A stretch of 64,000 nucleotides of DNA from Deltaproteobacteria bacterium (lineage in GTDB: Bacteria > Myxococcota_A > UBA9160 > UBA4427), in NCBI GenBank assembly GCA_016713665.1, contig JADJOR010000008.1, positions 414,845-478,844 on the forward strand. Reading direction: 5' to 3'. Positions within the stretch are counted from its first letter, which is position 1. Every line of letters begins with the position of its first letter. This document shows, in pieces, positions 19,729-28,412 of the stretch. A program made the position numbers and the translations under genes. The notes under the pieces are model-generated. The model ran no database searches and was not told the DNA's origin. It worked only from the letters and a program-made list of their open reading frames with translations.

Positions 19729-21195
19729 TCATTCGTCGATCGAGTATCCGAGGGCGCGAAGCTGGCGCAGACTCAGGTCGTCGAGCTCGATCTCGGGCGC
19801 CCCGCCATCCCATGGCGTCTTGCCCTGCAAATACAGCTTTGCTCGATCTTGAAGCTTTGCAAGGGCGTCGGGCGCTTCGGTCGCGACGTTCCTGCGTTCG
19901 TGCGGGTCGCTCCCGACTTCGAAGAGCAGATCGTTCTCGGGATGATTCGCGTCGTGCAGCAGGCGATAGTCCCCTTCCTGCACGCCGATGACGGGATTCG
20001 GGTCCATCTTCGGCTGTCCCCAGCTGCGATCGAGATGACTGATCGAGATCGGCGTCGGATCGGCCGTGCGATCGCCGGTCAGCCAGCCGGCCCGTGACTT
20101 TCCGTCAGTTTCCTTCATCGAAGGAAGCCCGACGAGCTCGAGCACCGTCGGCCAGACGTCGACGTTCTCGGTCCGCTGCTCGACGACGATGCCCGGATCG
20201 AGCTTGAACGGGAACGAGAGGATGAAGGGCGTCACCACGACCTCGTAGTGGACGTCGCGGGCATGGCCCTCGCTGCCGTGCTCGCCGAACGCCTCGCCGT
20301 GGTCCGACGCGAAGACGACGAGCGTCCGGTCCTGCAGCGACAGGCGGAAGAGCTCCGCCATGAATTCGCCGATCTGCTCGTCGGTCCAGCGCACGGCGTT
20401 GTCGTAGGCGTCGGAGTAGGTGTGTCCGAAGATCGCCGTCTCCTCGGTGCTGATGTACTGATGGACGTCCATCAGGTGCATGTAGAGGAAGAAACGCCGA
20501 TCGCGGTTGGCGCGCAGGAACTCGATGGCGGTGTAGATCGCGTCGATGTCGGTGCCGTCGATGCGACCGGCGATCGGCTTCTGGCGCAGGGCCTGGGGCG
20601 CGAGCCGGGCGCTCGGGGTGACGTAGTAGTCGAAGCCCTGCTGGAAGCCGAAATTCGGGGCGACCCAGCCATTGCGCCAGATTCCGGCGGTGAAGTAGCC
20701 GGCCTCCTGGAAGATTTCGGCCGGGAGCCGTGCTTCCGGGGCGAGGGTGTCGTTGTAGGTGAGGACGTCCGTGCGCTGGGGATGGAGGCCGGTCCAGAGC
20801 GAGGCCATCGAGGTCTTGGTCCAGGAGGACTGGGCGCGGTGGTCGGCGAAGCGCAGGCCGCGGCCGGCGAAATAGTCGAGCACCGGCGTCGTCGCCCGCT
20901 CGTAGCCGTAGCTCCCCATGCGATCGGCGCGCAGGGTGTCGACCAGGACGAAGACGACGTTCAGATCGTCGCGCGAAGCGAGCGCCGCGACGTCCTCGAG
21001 GGTGCCGACCTGGCGCGTGTCGAAGGCGTCGCTCGGCGCTTCCCGGCAGCCGGTCGAGGTGAGGGCCAGGACGGAGAAGAGGAAGGGGACGAAACAGCGG
21101 CCGATGACGGCGAGAAAAGGCCCCCCCGGCTCGAGCGACCATCGATTCCGCCTCACGCGTCGTCCTTTCCGTCCCGCATCGAGTCCGCCGCTCAT
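19729..21195 (-). CDS. Sulfatase-like hydrolase of the alkaline phosphatase superfamily, predicted Thr nucleophile
   Basis: A 488-residue product whose ATG overlaps the stop of the TPR gene. Hydrophobic residues followed by LTSTGC suggest a lipoprotein. The fold shows LNVVFVLVDTLRADRMGSYG (metal Asp) and, where sulfatases have Cys/Ser-x-Pro-x-Arg, SWTKTSMASLWTGLHP. Aligning from TG leftwards puts Thr at the nucleophile position, so formylglycine-type sulfatase chemistry is unlikely. Phosphoesterase or phosphotransferase chemistry, as in Thr-nucleophile members, fits better. Other metal ligands are present in FASDHGEAFGEHG and VHYEVVVTPF. It sits directly upstream of the TonB receptor. The leaderless start at 21195 is chosen for coupling; an internal GTG is possible. 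Confidence 0.82.
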   Translation of the reverse strand: MSGGLDAGRKGRRVRRNRWSLEPGGPFLAVIGRCFVPFLFSVLALTSTGCREAPSDAFDTRQVGTLEDVAALASRDDLNVVFVLVDTLRADRMGSYGYERATTPVLDYFAGRGLRFADHRAQSSWTKTSMASLWTGLHPQRTDVLTYNDTLAPEARLPAEIFQEAGYFTAGIWRNGWVAPNFGFQQGFDYYVTPSARLAPQALRQKPIAGRIDGTDIDAIYTAIEFLRANRDRRFFLYMHLMDVHQYISTEETAIFGHTYSDAYDNAVRWTDEQIGEFMAELFRLSLQDRTLVVFASDHGEAFGEHGSEGHARDVHYEVVVTPFILSFPFKLDPGIVVEQRTENVDVWPTVLELVGLPSMKETDGKSRAGWLTGDRTADPTPISISHLDRSWGQPKMDPNPVIGVQEGDYRLLHDANHPENDLLFEVGSDPHERRNVATEAPDALAKLQDRAKLYLQGKTPWDGGAPEIELDDLSLRQLRALGYSIDE

Positions 21196-23555
21196 CCGGG
21201 GTTCCGTGCCACGCGCGCGCGGAGGCCCGCTGCGGTCTCCGCGTCGCCGAGCTCGGTGAAGACGCTCGCGAGCTCGGGGATCACCTCGGGCGGCGCCGAG
21301 CCGAGGAAGCGCAGCGCCTGCCGGGCCAGCACCGGCGTCGCCCCCCCCGGCTCGCCCGCAGCGACGCGCAGACGCGCCGCTTCGACGAGGGCGGCCGCAT
21401 GCCAGGGATGTCGCATCACGAGGCGCTCGAGACGCTCGAGGGCCTGCTTCGTCTTTCCGCTTCGCTCGAGGGCGACGCAGGCGAGATAGGCCGCCTCCGC
21501 CGAGAGCGGATCGAGCCGACCCGCGCGGTCGAAGCGCTCGACCGCCTCGTCGAAGCGACCGAGGGCGGAGAGGACCTTGCCGAGATCGACCTGCGCGGCG
21601 AGCAGGCCCGCCTCGCGGTCCGCCAGCGGCTCGAGCACCGTCCTCGCCCCGTCCCAGTCCTCCCGCGCCGCGAGCACCCGCGCCCACGCCAGCGCCGGCC
21701 CGCTCTCCTCCGGATGCGCGCGCCGGAGCGCTTCGATGCGCGCGACCGCGTCGTCGAAGCGACCGAGGGCGCGCAGGGCTTCGGCCCAGGCCCAGAGCGC
21801 CTCGTAGTTCGCCGGGGCGAAGAGCCCCTTCGAAGACTCGAGGTACTTGCGCGCCTCGTCGGCGCCGCGAGCGCGGGCGAGATCGCGGGCCTGGTCGGCG
21901 AGCGCGATGCCGGCCCACTGGACGTCGGTCGCCATGCGCGCCCGTGCCGACTCGGCGTAGGCCGGCAGCCCGGCCGCCATCGCCGCCGCGGCAAAATCGC
22001 GCAGGGCCTGGGGATGGTCCGGGCTCTTGCGCAGGTAGACGTCGAGCGTGTCGAAGGCGGCTCCCGCATAGCCCTGGGCCATCTGCATCCGCGCGAGCAC
22101 GATGCCCGCGTCGTTGGACTCGGGATCGGCGCGCAGGGCGTCCTGGTAGTAGCCCATCGCCCGATCGAACTCGCCCTGCTTCATCGCCGCGACGCCGGCG
22201 AGATAGCGCGCACCCGAGTTCGCGGGCCAGAGTCGGAAGGCGCGGTCGTAGAGCTCGAGCGCCCGGGCGGGCTCGCCCGTCGCGAGGGCGAGACGCGCCT
22301 CGAGCAGGAGCGAGTAGGCGTCCTCGTCGAGGGCCGCGACGATCTCGCGTGCGTGATCGAAATCCTCCGCCGACAGGAAGACGTCGCCGAAGGCGAAGAG
22401 CGCCTCGGGCGGGATCGCCTTCCAATCGAAGTCGGCGTCGCCCGGCCCGCGGCCGAGCTCGTTGCGAATCGCTTCGAGGACGGCCTGCGCCGCCCCGGGC
22501 AGGTCGCGATGGGCGACGCGGATGTCGGCGAGGGCGAGCAGCGGTTGGGCCCCGCCGACGTTCTTCGCCGCCGCGCGCAGGACGGCCTCCGCTTCCGCCA
22601 GGCGCTCGCGCTCGGCGAGACGCTTCGCGAGCGCATACTGGACCCGGAAACGCGGCAGGGTCTGCTGGCCCGCCGCGACGAGGTACTCCGTCGCATCGGA
22701 TTCGCGATCGAGGCCGTCGAGGACGTCGACGTGGGCGAGGATCACCGTCGGATCCCTCGGATGACGCTCGAGACAGTCCTCGCTGCGCGCCCGCGCGCGC
22801 TCGGGATCGCCGTGCTCGAGCTCGAAGCGTACGGCCGCACCGCAAAACTGCGCCGCGATCTCCGGCGCGAGCTCCCCCGACTGTGTGAGCTCGAGCTGGC
22901 GATCGATCGCCGTGCGGGCCTCGTCGAAACGCTCGACCTCGCTGAGCAGGTCGATCTTGGCCTGGAGCAGCAGCGGATCGCCGGGCTGGTCCGCGATCAA
23001 AAGGTCGTAGTCCGCGAGCGCCTCCTCCATCTGGAGATTGGCCCGATGGGCATCTGCGCGCAGCCTGCGCACCGCCGGGTCTCCCGGATCGAAATCGAGC
23101 TGGACGGTCGCCTCGCGAATCGCCTCCCGCAGCCCGCCCCCGGCATACAGCGCCTGGATCAGCAGCACGCGCGCTTCCGGAGGCGCGTCCGGCGCCGACG
23201 CGATCCGCTCGAGGGGCCAGATCGCGAGGCTCTGCTGCTGGTTCGCGATCAGGGCGCGACCGTACGCGAGGCGGATCTGCGCATCGGCCTCGGGGGCCGA
23301 TGCCAGGGGACGCAGCGCCTCGACGGCCTCCTCGGTCCGACCGCCGGCGAGCGCTTCGCGCGCAGCACCGAGCGCCGCCTCGCGCGTCGGCGGCTCGGCT
23401 TCGAACGCGCCCCCGCAACCCATCGCAACTAGACCGACCAATCCTGCGCCGACCCGGAAGATCCCCTTCGATTGCCGGAGCCGCGCGGGCCCCGCGGGCG
23501 AACCGACTGCCAGTCGACTCGTCGCCGATCCGTTGCGTTCGATTTTGGTAGACAA
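21192..23555 (-). CDS. Large TPR-repeat lipoprotein
   Basis: A 787-residue protein made almost entirely of tetratricopeptide-type helical pairs, for example EALAGGRTEEAVEALRPLAS, ALYAGGGLREAIREATVQL, YYQDALRADPESNDAGIVLA and LGKVLSALGRFDEAVERFDR. The N-terminus carries GLVGLVAMGC, a lipobox at about residue 47. TTG 23555 is the furthest start; a GTG nearer the signal segment is equally credible and would move the start clear of the candidate divergent promoter. It is the first gene of the minus-strand operon leading to the AP-superfamily hydrolase, TonB receptor, second lipoprotein and barrel. It probably scaffolds protein contacts in the envelope, and resembles TPR proteins of PEP-CTERM/EPS loci in architecture only. 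Confidence 0.8.
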   Translation of the reverse strand: MSTKIERNGSATSRLAVGSPAGPARLRQSKGIFRVGAGLVGLVAMGCGGAFEAEPPTREAALGAAREALAGGRTEEAVEALRPLASAPEADAQIRLAYGRALIANQQQSLAIWPLERIASAPDAPPEARVLLIQALYAGGGLREAIREATVQLDFDPGDPAVRRLRADAHRANLQMEEALADYDLLIADQPGDPLLLQAKIDLLSEVERFDEARTAIDRQLELTQSGELAPEIAAQFCGAAVRFELEHGDPERARARSEDCLERHPRDPTVILAHVDVLDGLDRESDATEYLVAAGQQTLPRFRVQYALAKRLAERERLAEAEAVLRAAAKNVGGAQPLLALADIRVAHRDLPGAAQAVLEAIRNELGRGPGDADFDWKAIPPEALFAFGDVFLSAEDFDHAREIVAALDEDAYSLLLEARLALATGEPARALELYDRAFRLWPANSGARYLAGVAAMKQGEFDRAMGYYQDALRADPESNDAGIVLARMQMAQGYAGAAFDTLDVYLRKSPDHPQALRDFAAAAMAAGLPAYAESARARMATDVQWAGIALADQARDLARARGADEARKYLESSKGLFAPANYEALWAWAEALRALGRFDDAVARIEALRRAHPEESGPALAWARVLAAREDWDGARTVLEPLADREAGLLAAQVDLGKVLSALGRFDEAVERFDRAGRLDPLSAEAAYLACVALERSGKTKQALERLERLVMRHPWHAAALVEAARLRVAAGEPGGATPVLARQALRFLGSAPPEVIPELASVFTELGDAETAAGLRARVARNPG

Positions 23556-23578
23556 CGAATTCGGCGCCCCCGTAGAAT
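23549..23578 (+). promoter_or_regulatory. Candidate sigma70-like promoter for the 23705 PEP-CTERM gene
   Basis: TAGACA (23549-23554, 5 of 6) and TAGAAT (23573-23578, 5 of 6) are separated by 18 bases in an unusually A+T-rich stretch between divergent genes. Transcription would start near 23585, leaving a leader of about 120 bases before the GAAGGAGAA ribosome site. Confidence 0.45.
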
Positions 23579-23704
23579 CGAATCACTCTAACGAGGTCTT
23601 CGTCGCACTGTCGACGAGATGTCCGGACCCCGGGTCCTGCGTGAGCAGGAGGGATACGGGGATCGGCCTCCCACCAACCCTGGATGCAGGGAAGGAGAAG
23701 CAGA

Positions 23705-25012
23705 ATGCGCCCTTCGCGAAGATGGCTCAAGCAGGTCGGTTCAGTCGCTGCCGCGGCCACGACCATGCTCTTCGCCGGTCCGGGCCTCGCCCAGACCGTC
23801 GTCCAGTACACGGGCTCGCTGATGATCGGTTTTGGCGACGCGGACAACCCGACGGACGTGAGCAACGACGCCGTGCCGATCTGCGCCGTGAAGGGCAATC
23901 CCTTCGCGAAGTACACCTTCGGCTCGCTGCGCGTCTACGGCCGCGCGAACCAGACCGCGATGGGCGCCCTCACGTTCAGCGCCCACGGCCGCGGTGACGG
24001 CAACGGCCCGCAGGTCGACAGCCTGAACGGTGGCGCGCCGGTCAAGGTTCCCGCGACCTGCAACGTCGCGGTGCCGCCCTTCCTGAATCCGCGCCTGCGC
24101 AGCCGCATCCAGGCGGCCGGCGAGATCTTCCCGGGCATCAAGGGCGACTTCGTCGGCCTGACCAACATGGGTGCCTACGTGACGCCCACGCCGGTCGTGG
24201 CGCCGACCTGGATGGTCGGTCCCGGCCAGGGCAACTCCTTCGCGGGTGCGGTCCTGAACACGGCGATCCCGTTCTTCGACGGCTTCGGTGCCGTCCAGAT
24301 CCAGAAGGGCGCCAACAACTACGGCGGCGCGATCCAGTACCAGGGCGGCGGCGGCGTCCAGCTCGGCATCAACACGACGTTGATGACCGGTGGCGGTGCG
24401 ACCGTGATGAACTTCGGCCAGGTTCGTTATGCGAACGGCTTCCTGCCGACGGATCCCTCGATCTTCGGTACGGACGCGACCGGCAAGTTCGGGCCGGGCG
24501 TGACGACGATGTTCCCGAACGGCGTCATCGTCGGCAATCAGCGGACCTTCGCCCTGCGCACGCCGGGCGGCGTCACGCTGAACCAGCAGGGCAAGATCGT
24601 GACCCTGGGCGGGCAGCACACGCCGACGGGCATGGGCCCGGCGATCATCTCGCCGATCATCTTCCAGGGCGCGTTCTTCCAGTGGACGACGGGCATGGTC
24701 AAGGCGTCGGACGCCCTCGGTGACTTCGTCACGATCCGGACCGCGACGGGCTTCGACCAGCTGGCGCCGTTCACGACGATGAATCCGGCCCCGTACGGCA
24801 CGACGCGCAAGCTGCAGCTCGTCTCGCCCTGGTCGGCGTCGATCAAGAAGAACGGCCCCTTCGGCCTGCCGGTCCCGACCCTCGGCTTCGGCGGTGTCGC
24901 CGTCCTGAAGCTCGACATCACGCCCGCGCCGGAGCCCGGCACGGTCGCGATGCTGGGCCTCGGCGTGGCCGGCCTCGCGGGCCTGGTGACGCTGCGCCGA
25001 CGCGGAGCCTGA
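23705..25012 (+). CDS. PEP-CTERM secreted protein of unknown function
   Basis: ATG 23705 has a strong GAAGGAG site. A signal peptide (cleavage near GLAQ) is followed by about 370 residues rich in Gly, Asn, Thr and Pro, with aromatic positions but no recognised domain (NYGGAIQYQGGGGVQLGIN, TPTGMGPAIISPIIFQGAF). The C-terminus APEPGTVAMLGLGVAGLAGLVTLRRRGA is a textbook PEP-CTERM tail. It is expected to be exported, cut and possibly glycosylated by the exosortase route and held at the surface or in exopolysaccharide. It is monocistronic: its own promoter lies upstream and a strong terminator sits 30 bases after the stop. The wobble choice is strongly C/G and regular, which suggests high expression. 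Confidence 0.85.
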   Translation: MRPSRRWLKQVGSVAAAATTMLFAGPGLAQTVVQYTGSLMIGFGDADNPTDVSNDAVPICAVKGNPFAKYTFGSLRVYGRANQTAMGALTFSAHGRGDGNGPQVDSLNGGAPVKVPATCNVAVPPFLNPRLRSRIQAAGEIFPGIKGDFVGLTNMGAYVTPTPVVAPTWMVGPGQGNSFAGAVLNTAIPFFDGFGAVQIQKGANNYGGAIQYQGGGGVQLGINTTLMTGGGATVMNFGQVRYANGFLPTDPSIFGTDATGKFGPGVTTMFPNGVIVGNQRTFALRTPGGVTLNQQGKIVTLGGQHTPTGMGPAIISPIIFQGAFFQWTTGMVKASDALGDFVTIRTATGFDQLAPFTTMNPAPYGTTRKLQLVSPWSASIKKNGPFGLPVPTLGFGGVAVLKLDITPAPEPGTVAMLGLGVAGLAGLVTLRRRGA

Positions 25013-25041
25013 TCCGCCCGGCACGCTTCGCGTGAAGCTCG

Positions 25042-25080
25042 AGAGGGCGGTGGTCGAGCGGACCACCGCCCTCTTTCTTT
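25042..25080 (+). terminator. Rho-independent terminator after the 23705 gene
   Basis: A perfect 14-base stem (arms 25042-25055 and 25061-25074, AGAGGGCGGTGGTC pairing with GACCACCGCCCTCT) with a 5-base loop, followed by a T-rich run (TTCTTTTC). This is the clearest intrinsic terminator in the window. Confidence 0.9.
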
Positions 25081-25124
25081 TCGACCGTCACGCGCCCCCA
25101 CGCGCCGCGCGCCCCGGCGCAGGG

Positions 25125-26210
25125 ATGCCGAGCTTGAGCCGAAGTCGCCCCGCGATCACCACGCCGTTCTTCGATGCCTGGCTGACCGGCGGCCTCTCGA
25201 TCCTGGGCATGGGCAGCGTGCTCGTCTGGCTCCTGCTCTTCGGGGGCGAGGTCGCGTTCGCCGACGCCGACTGGATCGCACTCACGATCCTGATCAACAG
25301 CACCCATTTCCTCGCCTCCTATCGCCTCCTCTACACGTCGCGCGAGGCGATCCGCGCCCATCGCTGGTCGACGCTCTACGTCCCCGCGACGCTGCTCGCG
25401 ACCCTCGTGCTGGCTGCGACGAGCCCGCAGCGCGATCTCGTCTACGCGCAGCTCGTCTTCCTGAGCTCGGTCTACCTGGCCTGGCACTACACGGGCCAGG
25501 CCTGGGGCATGGTCTCGGTCGCGAGCCGCCTGACCGGCGTCGACTTCACGGCGCGCGAGCGCGCGATGATCCGATTCGGCATGCGGACGCTGCTCGCGCT
25601 GCACGTCCTCTATGCGCTGGCCGGCCGGCTTCCGCCCGCGGCCTGGATCGAGCCGGCGCTCTACATCCGCCTCTATGGCTGGGCCTTCTACGGCGTCTGC
25701 GGCCTCGCCGTCGCCTCGCTCTTCGTCGGCGGCGTCGCGTTCGCGATCGCGCGTCGACGCACCGGCCGCCTCCCCGCCCGAGCCGTCCTCCCCTGGGCGG
25801 CGCTCTATCTCTGGTACCCGTTCTGGTACTTCGTGCCGGGCGGCTTCCTGTTCGTCCAGCTCTCCCACGCGCTCCAGTACCTGGCATTTCCGCTGCGGGT
25901 CGAGGTCAATCGCTACGCGGAGCAGGCCCCGCGAACGGCGCGAGCGCGGCGGCTTCGGGCCGTCGTCGTCTATGCGGGCCTCGTGGTGGCCGGCGGGCTG
26001 GTCCTGAACGGGGCCCCCCTCGCGGCGCGGATCTTCGGCGAGGGCTGGTATTCGACGGCCGACGCCCGCGCGATCTTCATGGCGTTCACGAACTGCGTCG
26101 CGATCCACCACTACTTCGTCGATGGGGCGATCTGGAAGCTGCGCAGCCCGAAGGTCCGCCACGACCTGTTCAGTCATCTCGGCGAGAAGGACGGCGCGAT
26201 CCCGCGCTAG
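25125..26210 (+). CDS. His-rich multi-pass membrane protein of unknown function
   Basis: Start placed at ATG 25125, because a start upstream would sit inside the terminator. The 361 residues form about eight hydrophobic segments. His residues recur at membrane borders: NSTHFLASYRL, LAWHYTGQAW, LALHVLYAL, QLSHALQYLAF and NCVAIHHYFVDGAIWK. The pattern of HH and single His near Asp and Tyr could bind metal or heme, and resembles membrane desaturase or oxygenase-like proteins in style only. I do not recognise a family. The C-terminus is cytosolic and charged. Its stop overlaps by 3 bases the stop of the convergent 113-residue gene. Confidence 0.7.
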   Translation: MPSLSRSRPAITTPFFDAWLTGGLSILGMGSVLVWLLLFGGEVAFADADWIALTILINSTHFLASYRLLYTSREAIRAHRWSTLYVPATLLATLVLAATSPQRDLVYAQLVFLSSVYLAWHYTGQAWGMVSVASRLTGVDFTARERAMIRFGMRTLLALHVLYALAGRLPPAAWIEPALYIRLYGWAFYGVCGLAVASLFVGGVAFAIARRRTGRLPARAVLPWAALYLWYPFWYFVPGGFLFVQLSHALQYLAFPLRVEVNRYAEQAPRTARARRLRAVVVYAGLVVAGGLVLNGAPLAARIFGEGWYSTADARAIFMAFTNCVAIHHYFVDGAIWKLRSPKVRHDLFSHLGEKDGAIPR

Positions 26211-26548
26211 AGGCCGCCGAAATCCTGGCCGAGCGGTCGACGGAAGGTGTAGTCGAAGGGCTCGACCACATAGAGCTCGGCGTTTTCCTGGAACACGCCG
26301 GGATTGCGCTCGATCGGATAGGCCACGGCGGAGACGAGCGTCGCCGGGACGAGGAAGAGACCGCCCACCGTCATCCGCAGAAAGCTCCCGAAGCGGATCG
26401 GAAAGACGTCGACGGCCATCAACGCGGCGCGGCCGATCGAGGCATCGACCGCGGGATCCGACTCGACCGAGCGACCGGCCCGGGGCATCGCCGCGACGAT
26501 CCCCGCGATCGCGACGAGGAGAGCAATCTGCTTTGCAGCGCGTGCCAT
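26207..26548 (-). CDS. Small exported or membrane-associated hypothetical protein
   Basis: 113 residues from ATG 26548 behind a GGGAGGA site. A hydrophobic N-terminus (IALLVAIAGIVAAMP) looks like a signal peptide, and a second hydrophobic stretch (MTVGGLFLVPATLVSAVAYPI) lies at about residues 60-80, followed by an acidic, aromatic tail ending RRPLGQDFGGL. No known domain was recognised. The good ribosome site, coding bias and conserved-looking tail make it a real gene. It is transcribed toward the His-rich membrane protein gene, and downstream of it nothing overlaps until the acyl-CoA synthetase. Confidence 0.7.
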   Translation of the reverse strand: MARAAKQIALLVAIAGIVAAMPRAGRSVESDPAVDASIGRAALMAVDVFPIRFGSFLRMTVGGLFLVPATLVSAVAYPIERNPGVFQENAELYVVEPFDYTFRRPLGQDFGGL

Positions 26549-26621
26549 GGTCGTCCTCCCGAGAGCCCTGTCGGCCCACGATACACGATCGATGCGGCCC
26601 CGGCGGGCCCGGCGGATCGGC

Positions 26622-28259
26622 TCAATTCACGTGCCGCGTCCGCCCCTTCCAGTAGGGCTCCCGCAGCTGGGTCTTCAGGACCTTGCCCGACGGATTGCGC
26701 GGGATCGCAGCGATCCGATCGATGGAGGTCGGACATTTGTAGTGCGCGAGGTGGTCACGACAGAAGGCCATCAATTCGGCATCGCTCGCGGCCCGGCCCG
26801 GCTCGTCGACGAGGATCGCCTTGACGGTCTCGCCCCATTGCTCGCTGGGAACCCCGATGACCGCGACGTCCGAGACCGCGGGATGACCCATCAGCACGTT
26901 CTCGATCTCCGCCGGATAGACGTTCTCACCACCCGAGACGATCATGTCCTTGACCCGATCGTGGATGTAGAGATAGCCGTCCTTCATGTAGCCGGCGTCG
27001 CCGGTGCGGAACCAGCCGAGTCCGTCCGCATCGCGACCCTCGGGATAGGCGGCGGACGTCGCCTCGGGATTGCGCCAATAACCCTTCAGGTTCTGGCGCG
27101 AGCGGCACCAGACCTCGCCGACCTCGCCCTCGCCGAGGTCGCGGCGTGACTCGGCGTCGACGATCCGGATCGCGACGTCTCCCCACGGCTTGCCCGCGGC
27201 GCGCAGCAGATGGGCGCGCGGACCGCCGGGATCGTGGTCCTCGGGCGGCATCGCCGTGATCGCGCCGGCGGTCTCCGTCAGGCCGTAGACCTGGACGAAG
27301 CCGCAGCCGAAGGTCTTCATCGAGCGGACGAGGACCTCCTCGGAGATCGGGGACGCACCGTAGACGATGGCGCGGAGCGAGCTGAAATCGATCCCCTCGA
27401 CCCCCGTCGTCGCCGTCAGGACCCGCAGCACCGCCGGCACGAAGAGCGCGTTGGTCACGCGATGTTCCTCGATCCAGCGCAGCACGAGCCCCGGATCGAG
27501 ATCGCGCACGAGCACGAGCTCACCCCCCGCCGCGAGCCCCGCAATCGAGAGCCCGCTGCCGGCGATGTGATAGATCGGCATCGCGATCATCGTCACGGAC
27601 GACTCGTCGATGAGCCAGTCCCGGGCCGAGTTCAGCGTCGCCGCGACGAGATTCGCGTGGGTCAGCTCGACGCCCTTGGGCAGGCCCGTCGTGCCCGAGG
27701 TGTAGAACTGGCAGAAGGTGTCGTCGGGCGTCCTCGGAGCTCGCGGCTCGATCGCCGGCTGATCGGCGATCCAGTCGGCATAACGCGCAGGACCCGCGCC
27801 TTCACGCCGACGCCCGCTCCCCGCCGCTCTTCCGTCCCCGCCCTCACGCGCACTCTCGCCCCGGCCCTCGCCGATCACGACGACGCGCTTCACGGTCGCG
27901 AGGTCCATCTGTGCGAGATGGCCCAGGAACTCCTCCCCGATCAGCAGGACCCGGGCCTCTGCGTGATCGAGGATGAACTGCATCTCGACCGGCGCCAGGC
28001 GCCAGTTGACCGCGAGCACGACGGCGTTCACCATCGTCGCGCCGAACAGGAACGGGTAGTACTCGGGCTCGTTCCGGCCCAGGAAGGCCACGCGCGCCTG
28101 CGGCCCGATGCCCTCCGCGAGCAGCGCCTGGGCGACCCGAGCCGACTCGTCGTAGAGCGCGCGATAGGTCCAGGATCGCTCGCCGGCCCGCAATGCCGTC
28201 CGGCCCGGGCGCTCGCTCGCATGGGTTCGAAGCAGTCCGTCGAGGGTCTCGAAGTCCAT
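26622..28259 (-). CDS. Long-chain acyl-CoA synthetase / AMP-dependent ligase
   Basis: A 545-residue ANL-superfamily enzyme with all signatures: YTSGTTGLPKGVELTH (P-loop A3), YGLTETAGAI (A5), GWFRTGDAGYM (A7), DRVKDMIVSGGENVYPAEIE (hinge and A8) and NPSGKVLKTQLRE with the A10 catalytic Lys. It activates a carboxylic acid to acyl-AMP and then acyl-CoA. A Gly/Arg-rich insert of about 25 residues (near residues 130-155) precedes the A3 loop and is unusual but in frame. It is divergent from an AGCS transporter. The many acyl-CoA genes in the window make a fatty, branched or sterol acid substrate likely. Confidence 0.88.
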   Translation of the reverse strand: MDFETLDGLLRTHASERPGRTALRAGERSWTYRALYDESARVAQALLAEGIGPQARVAFLGRNEPEYYPFLFGATMVNAVVLAVNWRLAPVEMQFILDHAEARVLLIGEEFLGHLAQMDLATVKRVVVIGEGRGESAREGGDGRAAGSGRRREGAGPARYADWIADQPAIEPRAPRTPDDTFCQFYTSGTTGLPKGVELTHANLVAATLNSARDWLIDESSVTMIAMPIYHIAGSGLSIAGLAAGGELVLVRDLDPGLVLRWIEEHRVTNALFVPAVLRVLTATTGVEGIDFSSLRAIVYGASPISEEVLVRSMKTFGCGFVQVYGLTETAGAITAMPPEDHDPGGPRAHLLRAAGKPWGDVAIRIVDAESRRDLGEGEVGEVWCRSRQNLKGYWRNPEATSAAYPEGRDADGLGWFRTGDAGYMKDGYLYIHDRVKDMIVSGGENVYPAEIENVLMGHPAVSDVAVIGVPSEQWGETVKAILVDEPGRAASDAELMAFCRDHLAHYKCPTSIDRIAAIPRNPSGKVLKTQLREPYWKGRTRHVN

Positions 28260-28412
28260 GCGCGAAAGCTAACATGCGGCCGCGACGCGCGGGTACGAAA
28301 TCCGCGCGCCCTTCCCCTCGCATCGACCCCGGTCCCGCCGGCCTTCGCCTCCTCGAGATCGGAGCCCTCCCTGTACGCCCCGCCCGCCCCGCCGTCTCCC
28401 GGCATCGATCAG

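Noticed and set aside
25032..25124. Upstream start for the His-rich membrane protein
   Set aside because: It would lie across a strong terminator, and the added residues are not membrane-like; ATG 25125 preferred.
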